From Pholis gunnellus (taxonomy: Eukaryota > Chordata > Actinopteri > Perciformes > Pholidae), in assembly GCA_910591455.2 (NCBI GenBank), contig OU342809.1, positions 21,570,349 through 21,634,348 of the forward strand: a stretch of 64,000 nucleotides of DNA, given 5' to 3'. A program made the position numbers and the translations under genes. Shown here piece after piece: positions 34,661 through 44,985 of this stretch; position 1 is the stretch's first letter, and every line of letters begins with the position of its first letter. The notes under the pieces are model-generated. The model worked only from the letters and a program-made list of their open reading frames with translations, searched no databases and was not told where the DNA came from.

Positions 34661-35060
34661 TAGGAAGTCTGGCTGAACTGCACCATAAGCCTCGACCATC
34701 ATCAGTGTGTTTGCTGCTCCCACAATAACTTCAGCTTATTAAAAACTGATCAACAATAGACGGTTGTTTTTACATCGAGACTCTTAACAAACATGTGGAC
34801 CAGTTGGGAAACCACTTTTGATGGAGCTCTGATGCATTTTAAATCATTTTTAGAGAGAAATTAGTGGGAAAAGCCGCTGATCAGTGCTGTCCACGGCGGT
34901 GAGGAGGTGAGGTTTGGAGGCTCCTCAAACAGAACACAGAGATCATCAGAGCTCTACATGACTTCAATATGAAGAGACACTAGTCCGCTACCGGCTCCCT
35001 TCACCGTCAGCCTTCAGTACTTCTTCCACATTTAGTTTTGAGTCTTTATCAGTGAAGAGA

Positions 35061-35223
35061 AAACACAAGTGACTCTGCTTTCAGACCGCACTGAGGAGTC
35101 CCGGGATGGGTTGAGTCTCCACGGTTCTCATGGTGTGTTTAAGTCCAGCCCCCTGCTCTGAGCTCTTCATCAGTCAGTCAGACTCTCGTGTTCTCGTAAC
35201 TACAAACACATCAACGATAGAAA
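35061..35223 (+). promoter_or_regulatory. Histone H1 promoter, copy 2
   Basis: AAACACA is at 35061-35067, with a TATA-like GTGTTTAAG near 35,134 in the shared H1 upstream block. Confidence 0.6.
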
Positions 35224-35820
35224 ATGCCGGCAGAAGAAGTTCCAGCTCCAGCCCCCGCGGCGCCCAAAGCAGCCAAGAAAAAGGCGCCCAGGCCGAAGAA
35301 GGCTGGTCCCAGCGTCGCTGAGCTCATCGTTAAAGCTGTGGCCGCATCCAAGGAGCGGAACGGCGTGTCTGCTGCCGCCGTCAAGAAGGCTCTGACAGCC
35401 GGAGGATACGATGTGGAGAAGAACAACTCCCGCGTCAAGACCGCCATCAAGAGCCTGGTGGCTAAGGGGACTCTGGTCCAGACCAGGGGGACCGGGGCCT
35501 CAGGCTCCTTCAAGATAAGCAAGACGGCTGTCGAGAAACCGGCAAAGAAAGCCGCTCCCAAAGCCAAGAAGCCCGCAGCTAAGAAACCCGCAGCGGCCAA
35601 AAAGGCCAAGACAGCGGCAGCAAAGAAACCAGTAGCTGCTAAGAAATCACCCAAGAAGGCAAAGAAACCCGCCAAGAGCCCAAAGAAGGCAGCCAAGAGC
35701 CCCAAAAAGGCCACCAAGAGTCCCAAGAAGGTGGTCAAAAAGGCCCCTGCAGCCAAGAAAGCCCCCGCAAAGAAGGCTGCCAAGCCCAAAGCCAAGAAAG
35801 CAGCACCCAAGAAGAAGTGA
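35224..35820 (+). CDS. Linker histone H1, copy 2 (198 aa)
   Basis: Starts MPAEEVPAPAPAAPKAAKKK. The globular domain is the same as in copy 3, with VEKNNSRVK. The C tail is shorter because the Pro-Ala-Ala-Ala-Lys-type blocks are fewer. It has several SPKK motifs, no intron and a perfect stem-loop. Linker DNA binding and chromatin compaction are the known family role. Confidence 0.97.
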   Translation: MPAEEVPAPAPAAPKAAKKKAPRPKKAGPSVAELIVKAVAASKERNGVSAAAVKKALTAGGYDVEKNNSRVKTAIKSLVAKGTLVQTRGTGASGSFKISKTAVEKPAKKAAPKAKKPAAKKPAAAKKAKTAAAKKPVAAKKSPKKAKKPAKSPKKAAKSPKKATKSPKKVVKKAPAAKKAPAKKAAKPKAKKAAPKKK

Positions 35821-35857
35821 GCTGTTCTCAGTCTGAAGTACCAACGCTCCTATAAAA

Positions 35858-35873
35858 GGCTCTTTTAAGAGCC
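35858..35873 (+). terminator. Histone mRNA 3' stem-loop, H1 copy 2
   Basis: A perfect GGCTCTTTTAAGAGCC. Confidence 0.95.
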
Positions 35874-36256
35874 ACCCACATCTTCCTTAAGAGCATTTTC
35901 CTGTTTGTTCTTAATGTTATTATAACAAGCTTTGTATTAGAATATAGAGAAAAAAGACAAGTAAACAAGGGTTATTCAGTAAAAGTCACCTCATTTATTA
36001 CAATGATAGAAAAATAACAAATGTTCCAGTTTTTTCATAAGTTATTAAGCAGACATAACTGTTACTTTTTAAGGGAGAAACATGATACATTTAAGGACAT
36101 TCCATTGCTCATCGTTACACACTACTAAACAAGTAGCAAATAGTAAAATTTAACAATTCTAAAAACATACATGCATACAGGAGGAGAATGAAGTAGCAAA
36201 AATGAATCCACTTCTAAGGAGAGACAGACATATTAGACACTAACTAGTTTGTATTC

Positions 36257-36862
36257 ATGTTTTCCTGTATGACCGATTGTAGGTGGAAACAAGACGAAAC
36301 CTAAATGTCAGTGTTTTAAATCCAGTTTACAGTAAACGTGAGCAGCTGCATCAACTTATCTGTCTGGAAGTTGAAGATTGAGCTGCATAACATGATAAAT
36401 GTGCTGCAAAGCTTCACAGGAGAGAGAAAGTGATAAACCTGCCACAGATAGAATATAACTAATACTTGCTCTGTAAAACCAGATATATATATAATTTATA
36501 TACATTATTAATAATTATCAATTTAAAATATATAATAAAAGCAATCATATCATGCACATAATGTTTTCCTGTATGACCGATTGTAGGTGGAAACAAGACG
36601 AAACAAATGTCAGTGTTTTAAATCCAGTTTACAGTAAACGTGAGCAGCTGCATCAACTTATCTGTCTGGAAGTTGAAGATTGAGCTGCATAACATGATAA
36701 ATGTGCTGCAAAGCTTCACAGGAGAGACAGAAACCTGCCACGGATAGAATATAACTGCAATACTTGCTCTGTAAAACCATATATATATATAATTTATATA
36801 CATTATTAATAATCATCAATTTAAAAAATATAATAAAAGCAATCATATCATGCACATAATGT
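36257..36862 (+). repeat. Tandem duplication, unit of about 304 bp
   Basis: The block starting ATGTTTTCCTGTATGACCGA occurs at 36257 and again at 36561, with a few differences. The equivalent place in both arms has it once. Confidence 0.85.
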
Positions 36863-37464
36863 AAAATAGAAATAAAAACCAATTAAAATAAGGGATGTAT
36901 AATCATATGTAAAAGCATGAATGTTATTCACAGGTGTCAATGTGGGAAAAACAATACACAGAGAAAACCAGATCTCAGACAGTTAGTGGCTGGATGTCTT
37001 CAGGAGTATCCACTGAACTTCAAAGTATACTAAGCACCTACATTAAGATCCTAATTAACATCCTAAAATCCTTTACTTCTTTCAAGATATTTTCGGCCAT
37101 CAGCCTCATAAAGCAGGTTATAGTAACATCTGTTAAATGTAACTTAGTGATCCGTATCTCACACACAGACGACCATCAACAGGTCTTTGATCTACAGACG
37201 TAAATGTAACGTTACTGACCAAGTTCAGCCCTTCTGGCATCAGTGCTTAATATTCTACAGACATGCAGTTTGTGCTGTAAACATGTTCAGCAGAAAACAC
37301 ACAATCATAGAATGATAATGTAATATATGACAGAACCTGTAAAGTAGAAGAGCACTCTGGATGCTGAGGTTGATTCAAAAATATTATAAAGTATATATAA
37401 TTAGAATATAATTGAGGATTGCAGACTGCTCTGTGGAAAATTAGTCCCATTCCACTTTGCACTA

Positions 37465-38215
37465 TAAATAAAGATTTAAGGAGTTAATTGACAATCAGTT
37501 GTCAAAAGACTGGAATGGTGGTTTATTTGAAAGTTTTTGGTTTTGCCAAATTTGTCTCAAGAGCCATAAAAATGACCACAGAACAGATTCAACGTCATCA
37601 TTTACAGGTACTGATGCAGTTTAGCATCTAACCAGAGACACAAAACAGTAAAGGGCAGAGGAATGCACTCCAGACAAGATGCGCCTTAGAAGTTTATTGA
37701 CAGTCAAGCAAGTGTGTGGTTCTGAAACATACACATGAAATAATTAGTAAAAACCTATATACAGCAATAGTTTGAAATTAGGACATACAGGGACAGAATA
37801 TACAGGCAGCGATAAACATGTTTGGGACTCCTACAGTCGCCACTTAGCGAACAACGAACGAGCGGCTAAATATCAGACTAGATTGCCGTGCAAATGACAA
37901 TAACCCTTATGATTCAATTAGAATAAACTTTACGTTTACTTACCGGTTGATTGCACGCAGTCTTGAAAAGTGAACTCCGAACATCCACATAAACACTAAT
38001 CTATTTACAGACACGGCAGTCATTTCGCGCCGCCACTCTCGACAAAGCCTTATCACCAACTTAATACCGGTGATATTAGTCCGCGAACAACTGACTACCG
38101 TACTCTTCCGCAAGAGGTGTAGTGCGGTAGGTAACAAGTACAACAAAATACATATGCAGATGGGAAACACGCACTGGATGACAGTGCATTACCATTGTAT
38201 ACAAACAGATTAAAT
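37465..38215. mobile_element. Insertion of about 750 bp beside H2B copy 2, unclassified
   Basis: Present here and beside H2B copy 3 (about 46,745-47,495), but absent beside copy 1. On its minus strand it has a CpG-rich part, a donor-like CCGGTAAGTA and a polyadenylation-type end GTCAATAAACTTCTAAGGCG. It looks like an LTR or other retroelement piece; exact ends were not resolved. A 76-aa frame (37940-38170) is identical in both copies but has no family resemblance. Confidence 0.45.
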
Positions 38216-38328
38216 AACTATAAACTTAACATATAACCATTTGACTATGGAACACAGCAGCCACTTTGACTCAGTGTACCAACGAACACTTTCTGTACTC
38301 AGAGGAAATGTCTTCAGACGAAGTGTGT

Positions 38329-38344
38329 GGCTCTTAAAAGAGCC
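38329..38344 (-). terminator. Histone mRNA 3' stem-loop, H2B copy 2
   Basis: A perfect GGCTCTTTTAAGAGCC on the minus strand. Confidence 0.95.
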
Positions 38345-38371
38345 TTTGTGTTGTTGGTCTCCATCAGGTGT

Positions 38372-38740
38372 TTACTTGGAGCTGGTGTACTTGGTCACGG
38401 CCTTGGTTCCCTCAGACACCGCGTGCTTCGCCAGCTCACCGGGCAGCAGCAGGCGGACAGCGGTCTGGATCTCCCTGGAAGTGATGGTGGAGCGCTTGTT
38501 GTAGTGAGCCAGACGAGAGGCCTCACCGGCGATGCGCTCAAAGATGTCGCTCACGAAGCAGTTCATGATGCCCATGGCCTTGGAGGAGATGCCGGTATCG
38601 GGATGGACCTGCTTCATCACCTTGTACACGTAGATGGCGTAGCTCTCCTTCCTGCTCTTGCGCCTCTTCTTGCCGGTCTTGGTGGCGGTCTTAGAGACGG
38701 CTTTCTTAGAGCCCTTCTTGGGCGCTTTGACGTCAGGCAT
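38372..38740 (-). CDS. Histone H2B, copy 2 (122 aa)
   Basis: The protein is identical to copy 3 and starts MPDVKAPKKGSKKAVSKTAT. It has the histone fold and a C-terminal helix ending TKYTSSK, where the lysine that is the usual ubiquitination site lies. Cys replaces the usual Ser in IMNCFVSDIF. It has an octamer promoter and a stem-loop. Confidence 0.97.
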   Translation of the reverse strand: MPDVKAPKKGSKKAVSKTATKTGKKRRKSRKESYAIYVYKVMKQVHPDTGISSKAMGIMNCFVSDIFERIAGEASRLAHYNKRSTITSREIQTAVRLLLPGELAKHAVSEGTKAVTKYTSSK

Positions 38741-38789
38741 GATTTTAGATTTCTTCTAAGTCGGAAAATACTTCCAAAGGCACAGGATG

Positions 38790-38850
38790 GTCTATATATA
38801 TCAACTTGATGCAAATTGCACTGTGCTGTTGCTTGCACAGGATTGGCTGC
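38790..38850 (-). promoter_or_regulatory. H2B promoter, copy 2: TATA, octamer, CCAAT
   Basis: The octamer ATTTGCAT is at 38816-38809 on the minus strand. A TATA run lies near 38,792-38,802 and an inverted CCAAT near 38,842. Confidence 0.85.
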
Positions 38851-39101
38851 CTTCTGAGCGGGACTGAGCATGCGCCAAAGACCTAAACTTTCCTGTGAGC
38901 AGATGTCTCTAGTGTTTGAGTGACTAAATTACTGTCGGTGATACAAAGTCATAAAACATACAGGTTTACATCAATCTAGAGTTTAACAAATGGGGGAACA
39001 GTAAGTAAGGCAAAAAAATGTTGCAGCATTTTATAATAGTTTAATTATGAGACATGAAAGGTTTTGTACTGCACTAAACTGCCTTTATGTAGAAGCATTG
39101 T

Positions 39102-40046
39102 TGGAGGGAGCCGAGAACAAAGGATTTCATTACCAACGACTCCTTCACTGGAATAAATAACTTTAACGGTTCCTAAAATGTTACAAGATTTATTTTTTTG
39201 TTTGTTATTGCGGAGAATTGCAGTATTAAAAAGTATTAGTAGTAGAATTTATAGCACCCTTAGTGGTGAATAGAAGTGTCACAATAATAAAAGGTAAACA
39301 TTTTTAAAAAGTCACAATATATTTACTAAAGAATGAATTATATGTTTGTAATATGTTTACATGAAGGATATTACATGTTACAGTATATTGACACATTGAA
39401 TGTATTGAAATCATGAAAGCATAATCACTGGAGGATTTAAACACTGAAGAATAGCCATCAGGGAAAGTTAGGGATTATTCAAGGCGAGGCTTTTCGGAGA
39501 CAGGGGAGGAGAAGCTGAGACAACTGATGAGAAGCAGAGACTGCCGTAAGACAACAGGAGAGGACTCCTGGATAAGACCATGCGGCCGCAGGACAGAGGG
39601 CAGGATAGAGGTGATGTCAGAGGGAGCCCAGCCACAGAGATGACCAGCGGATCGATGAAGGAGGGGTCAGAGCGATTGGAAGCCAATCACTGACCCCAGA
39701 AGACGGTCTTTGTGTTTTGCGACAGATTTCGGAACGGTTTCCGACCATCACAGAACATAAAAGGAATGTTAGAGAGAGCGTGCGGGAGGCCACGGTAGAC
39801 TCCGTTTTTCAGCCACCCGGCTAGGTCGGACCTGTGAGTGGAGTTTGCACGTGGTCTCTGCTCTCGAGAAGCATACTATCGATAGTGTATTTTAGATTGT
39901 AATTGTCATCATCAGTTTACAGTTGTTATCGTTTAATTAAATACTGTTTTGAATTTGGACCGGATCGAGTTGCTTCTTGATGCGGCTGCGCAGAAAGAAG
40001 TAAACACAGCAGCGGCTTTGCGATTCCTCCAGAAACTTCAGCCACC
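39102..40046 (+). mobile_element. Candidate LTR in the spacer
   Basis: The segment starts TGTTGGAGGGAGCC and ends near GCCACCACA. It has a promoter-like CATAAAAGG at 39756-39764 and, about 180 bases on, ATTAAA at 39936-39941, the spacing of a U3-R-U5 structure. Target duplications are not clean. It is absent from the arms. Confidence 0.4.
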
Positions 40047-41229
40047 ACATTATTTAAAAAAACAGGGTTGCACAATTAAATGTAAATTGTTACCTCTTCT
40101 CCAACACACCCACAGAACAACTGTTTAATTCAAACATTACAATCCATGATTACCAGTTCCTCAACGTAACAATGGCCACATGAACCACTTGAAAGCTTTC
40201 CTTTTGAACTGGAATAACCAAGTCTTATTATATTGAGTGACTTCTTTTTCTTGACATACACAGGGCACCATGTTGGGCTGCTTAGTCTCACGAGCATGAA
40301 CACATGTTGAGGAGAGCCAACTCAATGTGAACCATTTGAGTTCGCTCAAATGTTCACTTTTGTCACAGTGTGACTGCAGAATAACAATAGACATGTGTGC
40401 AGTCAGTAAATGGTAGAACACAGTGAGCTCTTATGCAGTTTGAAGTTCAGACAATCTGCTGCCCTTCATGAGATGTTCGTAGAGGCAGATATTTTTCTGT
40501 TTGTGGATACTTTGTATCTGTTTTATGGTGTTTATTTTGATATATTATACTATATTAAAGCGTCAGTTTACATTCATATATGACATCGTAACACCTCGTC
40601 TAGTTCTGTAAGTTATGTTTTCTCTCGTTTCAGATAACTTCACTTCCTGACCTGGACTGTTTCCGGCCCTGATCAGCTTCTGTTCCCAATTTAGTTGTAT
40701 CGCTACCAGTACCCGAGGTAGAACAAAGCACAACCAGGTTTTTCCTAAATGTAATGTGTTTTTGAAATGGACAGTTGTATCAAATATTTTACAGCTGAAT
40801 GAGTTTTTTTGGTTGATGTTTGGATTCTCCTCAAAACCGCAAATAGTGAATATGGAGGCTTCTCCAAAAGGGACAGTGTCTGCCTTATCACATGTATCTC
40901 TGGAAATAATAATAATAATAAGAATGTTACCAAAGCAGTTATTCCCTCAAATAAAGCAAATGTTTCATTGACTCCTTTGTTCATCTTTTAAATGTATACA
41001 GTTATACAAACAAGAATTATAAGCGGAAAGTGAATCGGAAACTAAAAATATATAACGTGAACAGTACAAATTAATCAAACAGATTCTGTATTTAAGAGGT
41101 TCGGGGATGTAACCGTCAAATTATTTAAGTTTTAGAATACTAGTACAGAATGATTTAATTGAGGAGTTGTCATTTATGGTGAAACATGAGTTTGCAGAAG
41201 AGGAATGAGCTCTTCAGAGAGAGTGAGGT

Positions 41230-41245
41230 GGCTCTTAAAAGAGCC
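41230..41245 (-). terminator. Histone mRNA 3' stem-loop, H3 copy 2
   Basis: A perfect GGCTCTTTTAAGAGCC on the minus strand. Confidence 0.95.
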
Positions 41246-41272
41246 GTTGTGGTTTGTGGATCAGCAGACAGC

Positions 41273-41683
41273 TTAAGCTCGCTCTCCGCGGATGCGACGA
41301 GCCAGCTGGATGTCTTTGGGCATGATGGTGACCCTCTTGGCGTGGATGGCGCACAGGTTGGTGTCCTCGAACAGGCCGACCAGGTAAGCCTCACTGGACT
41401 CCTGCAGAGCCATCACAGCGGAGCTCTGGAAGCGCAGATCGGTCTTGAAGTCCTGAGCGATTTCTCTCACCAGACGCTGGAAGGGCAGCTTGCGGATCAG
41501 CAGCTCCGTGGATTTCTGGTAACGACGGATCTCTCTCAGAGCCACGGTACCGGGCCTGTAACGGTGAGGCTTCTTCACGCCGCCGGTGGCCGGGGCGCTC
41601 TTACGGGCAGCCTTGGTGGCCAGCTGCTTCCTGGGGGCTTTGCCTCCGGTGGATTTACGAGCGGTCTGCTTGGTTCTTGCCAT
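41273..41683 (-). CDS. Histone H3 (H3.2-like), copy 2
   Basis: It is 136 aa, identical in protein to copy 1, including the unusual Ser95 in LQESSEAYL. It is divergent from the zinc-finger gene, with the GAA-tailed retroposon between them. The promoter and stem-loop are intact. Confidence 0.98.
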   Translation of the reverse strand: MARTKQTARKSTGGKAPRKQLATKAARKSAPATGGVKKPHRYRPGTVALREIRRYQKSTELLIRKLPFQRLVREIAQDFKTDLRFQSSAVMALQESSEAYLVGLFEDTNLCAIHAKRVTIMPKDIQLARRIRGERA

Positions 41684-41741
41684 GACTTCTTCTTCTTTCT
41701 CTGATCAGGAGAAACATGCAGTCGACGAGGAGACACGCTGC

Positions 41742-41864
41742 TCTTAAACTGTGAAATGGTGACGCAGCTTCAGACCTCCGGCTCCTGATTGGTGAGGGGC
41801 TCCTCCTGGAGCTCAGCCCCGCCCAGAGCAGCGACCCACCGCCCGAGTCTCCGCTGCTCATTGG
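41742..41864 (-). promoter_or_regulatory. Histone H3 promoter, right copy
   Basis: Inverted CCAAT boxes (ATTGG) are at 41788-41792 and 41860-41864, and the TATA-like TTTAAGA is at 41748-41742. Confidence 0.7.
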
Positions 41865-41897
41865 CGGAAAATGCTTTCAAATTGTCCGCCAAAATAT

Positions 41898-42361
41898 AGA
41901 GTGGTCCGCCCTTGTTTTGTTTTGTTTTGTTTTTGTTTTCCTTTTGAATTGTATTTGTATAAGTAGCCTAATAGACATCCTGATCCACACTCCATACCCG
42001 TTGGTGGCGGTAATGCACCAATTCGTTGTTTGCCAACCGCCAATAAACCTCAAACAACAGAAGAAGAAGAAGAAGAAGAAGAAGAAGAAGAAGAAGAAGA
42101 AGAAGAAGAAGAAGAAGAAGAAGAAGAAGAAGAAGAAGAAGAAGAAGAAGAAGAAGAAGAAGAAGAAGAAGAAGAAGAAGAAGAAGAAGAAGAAGAAGAA
42201 GAAGAAGAAGAAGAAGAAGAAGAAGAAGAAGAAGAAGAAGAAGAAGAAGAAGAAGAAGAAGAAGAAGAAGAAGAAGAAGAAGAAGAAGAAGAAGAAGAAG
42301 AAGAAGAAGAAGAAGAAGAAGAAGAAGAAGAAGAAGAAGAAGAAGAAGAGTGGTCCGCTCT
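41898..42361 (+). mobile_element. Short retroposon with a greatly expanded (GAA)n tail, right arm
   Basis: Same element as at 28331-28545 in the left arm. The flanking direct repeats are AGAGTGGTCCGCCCT (41898-41912) and the same with one change at 42347-42361. The tail has grown from 13 to about 96 triplets. Confidence 0.8.
42061..42349 (+). repeat. (GAA)n / (AAG)n microsatellite, about 96 pure units
   Basis: About 289 bases with no interruption seen. The long poly-Lys, poly-Glu, poly-Phe and poly-Leu frames across it are artefacts. It is purine-only on one strand. It lies 380 to 670 bp upstream of H3 copy 2 and about 190 to 470 bp upstream of the zinc-finger start. Confidence 0.97.
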
Positions 42362-42534
42362 CTGTTCTTCTGCAGAAAGCCTCCTTTCTGCTTGGTCTGT
42401 TTGTCAGGAACCGTCCCACGCGCTCCGCGGACATATAACAGAGGGTTTCGGTTGTTGGTCAACATTTATTTTCTAAAAGCATCTAACGGTGAGTGTCAGA
42501 GAAAAACCCGGAGGTTTTCAGTGGTTTAGTGAAA

Positions 42535-43760
42535 ATGTCTAAAGTCCAAATGCTGAGATGTTTAGTCAACCAGCGACTAACTGCGGCTGCGGAAGAGATA
42601 TTTGGTCTGTTTGAAAGAACGATAGCAGAGCACGAGGAGGAACTCTCTGCTGTAAAAGAGGAGAACGAGCGACAACGGAAACTACTGGACGCTGTTTTAA
42701 ACCCTCAGCTTCGGTTACACAGAGCAGACGTCCAGCTGTTGGTGGTTGAAGAAGAGGTTCCCCCTGAGCAGCAGGAGTGGAGCTCCAGTCTGGACCAGGA
42801 GGACCCAGAGCCCCCACACATTAAAGAGGACCAGGAGGACCCAGAGCCCCCACACATTAAAGAGGAGCAGGAGGACCCAGAGCCCCCACACATTAAAGAG
42901 GAGCAGGAGGACCCAGAGCCCCCACACATTAAAGAGGACCAGGAGGACCCAGAGCCCCCACACATTAAAGAAGACCAGGAGGACCCAGAGCCCCCACACA
43001 TTAAAGAGGACCAGGAGGACCCAGAGCCCCCACACATTAAAGAGGAGCAGGAGGACCCAGAGCCCCCACACATTAAAGAGGAGCAGGAGGACCCAGAGCC
43101 CCCACACATTAAAGAGGACCAGGAGGACCCAGAGCCCCCACACATTAAAGAAGACCAGGAGGACCCAGAGTCCCCACACATTAAAGAGGACCAGGAGGAC
43201 CCAGAGCCCCCACACATTAAAGAGGACCAGGAGGAACTCTGCACCAGTCAGGAGGGAGAGCAGCTTCAAGGGCTGGAGGAGGCTGATGTTAAGTTCTCAT
43301 TCACTCCTGTGAAGATGATGAAGAGGAAGCTCAGTCCTCACAGCTTCATCAAAGACAAACTGAACAGATAGAAACAGAAGCTGATGGAGACGACTGTGGA
43401 GGACCTGAACCAGACAGGAACTCAGATCCAGATAGACATCAAGGACCTGATACTGATGAGAAGACTGGAGACTCTTCTGACACTGATGATTGGAAGGAGA
43501 CCAGAGAACCTCAGTCAGGTTTAAACTCTTTGAAACCTGATGAAGTCCATGTCAGTGATTCTAGATTTAGTGCTGGTGAGAAATGTTTTAGATGCTCCGA
43601 GTGTGAGAAAACATTTAGCGCCAGAGGAACTCTGAAGAGACACATGAGAATCCACACAGGAGAGAAACCTTTCAGCTGCTCAGTTTGTGATAAAGGATTT
43701 AAGCGCAAAGCAAATCTAAAGGCACACATGAAAACTCACACAAGAAACAATCCCCTTTAG
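42535..43760 (+). pseudogene. C2H2 zinc-finger gene, right-arm copy, broken by a 7-nt deletion
   Basis: Start MSKVQMLRCLVNQRLTAAAE at 42535; a longer frame begins at a GTG and is not used. It has the same layout as the left-arm copy but twelve acidic 12-residue repeats and only two fingers: CSECEKTFSARGTLKRHMRI..., intact here, and CSVCDKGFKRKANLKAHMKT. Seven bases are missing just after TTCACTCCTGTGAAG (near 43,316), so translation leaves the frame and stops at 43369-43371. The true frame resumes downstream through SLKPDEVHVSDSRFSAGEKC to HTRNNPL. A truncated acidic protein of about 278 aa could still be made, without fingers. Confidence 0.85.
42799..43230 (+). repeat. 36-bp coding minisatellite, 12 units (right arm)
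   Basis: Twelve contiguous units. A rare GAA codon (AAAGAAGACCAG) marks units 5 and 10, and the GAG/GAC pattern of units 1-5 recurs in 6-10, so a 180-bp block was duplicated. Confidence 0.95.
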
Positions 43761-43943
43761 CCCTTTTACCCAATCCCCCCTCCGAGCGGTGGGCCCATAG
43801 GGCGGCTCAATGTATATTTTTCGGGTTGTTCCTGGTCACAGGTCACACACGGCCCTAAACCTCGTTACGGTGGTGATTTATTGGAAAGGTGTATCATTTA
43901 AGACACGTTGCGTTCTGTTAATATAACGTTATTAGAATTAGAA

Positions 43944-44170
43944 ACACTTTATTAATCCCCAGTGGGGAAACTCATTTGCCACCCAAAGACAGACGACACA
44001 GTACACAACAGACAAAGACACATTACAAAGAATAAATAACACCAGACAATGCCGTATAAAACATGATTGACATCAGAAAGATAGAAACCTCTAAAGGTGT
44101 TCATTAAAAAATCGGACAGCTGCTGGAACGAAAGACCTTCTCAGTCGTAGAACACTGAGGCATCCTGAGT
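43944..44170 (-). mobile_element. LINE 3'-end fragment, right arm, with empty solo-LTR site
   Basis: Mirror of 25585-25806. Here the tail AATAAAGTGTTTCTAATT (minus strand) is uninterrupted, showing the state before the LTR insertion. Confidence 0.5.
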
Positions 44171-44651
44171 TACCCAGCTAGTGTTGTTTTTACCGTTGAA
44201 ATAAAAGTTTTGCTGACGTAAATATCTTCTTGTATGAAGTTATTTTGCATGTTCATACAGAATTGCAGAAGGCAATTAATGTGTTTATGCATTGACTTCT
44301 GCAAGTATGTGTTTTCCTTTGTGTAATGTTATAATTTCTGTTGTCACTGTTGAGTCACCCAGTCCTACGCACCTTTTCACTGTACCCACCCTCCCTGTTT
44401 TTCCTCCTAAATTGTTTTGAGGAAATGTGTTTTTATGATTTAGGGTGGATGTTTTCCTGGTAATTTTAATATCCCTTTTCTAGTAATGAGCATTCTGAGC
44501 TTAGTAGCCTACATACTGTAATGTCAAAAGAATGTTTCTAAATTAAAATTAATTAAATCACACAGTCATTTGACTTATTGCTGAGGGTGCAGAAAAAGAT
44601 CAGAAGGCAGTTAATGGGTTGAATTTTGTCTTCTGCAGAAGTAAATAAATG

Positions 44652-44935
44652 TTAAAGGAAAAGTCAGAGCTAAGGCCAAGACTCGCTCCTCTCGTGCTGG
44701 ACTTCAGTTCCGAGTCGGTCGTGGAGTGCTGGAGTACCTGACCGCTGAGATCCTGGAGTTGGCTGTAAACGCTGCCCGCGACAACAAGAAGACTTGTATC
44801 ATCCCCCGTCACCTGCAGCTGGCTGTCCGCAACGACGAGGAGCTCAACAAACTACTGGGCGGAGTGACCATCGCTCAGGGCGGCGTGCTGCCCAACATTC
44901 AGGCTGTTCTGCTGCCCGAGAAGGCCGCCAAGTAA
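44652..44935 (+). pseudogene. Histone H2A pseudogene, right arm
   Basis: It lacks the start codon and first residues, like the left-arm copy. The frame is open to AVLLPEKAAK and the stop, but 69 bases (23 codons, VHRLLRKGNYAHRVGAGAPV and neighbours) are missing near 44,722, removing the first helix and the L1 region. It has the same Arg, Val and Cys substitutions as the left-arm copy. The two bases missing in the left copy are present here. The stem-loop is cut by piggyBac 40 bases after the stop. Confidence 0.92.
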
Positions 44936-44974
44936 ACCTGGAGCCTCTCTGACTGCTGGAACCAGAACCTCAAA

Positions 44975-44985
44975 GGCTCTTTTAA
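44975..44985 (+). other. Half of a histone stem-loop cut by piggyBac, right arm
   Basis: GGCTCTTTTAA, whose last four bases are the piggyBac target, runs straight into CCCTTGTGTC. The 3' stem half is not found downstream. Confidence 0.85.

Noticed and set aside
41877..42438. Long open frames of poly-Lys, poly-Glu, poly-Phe or poly-Leu
   Set aside because: They are readings of the GAA/TTC microsatellite in all frames and carry no other coding signal.
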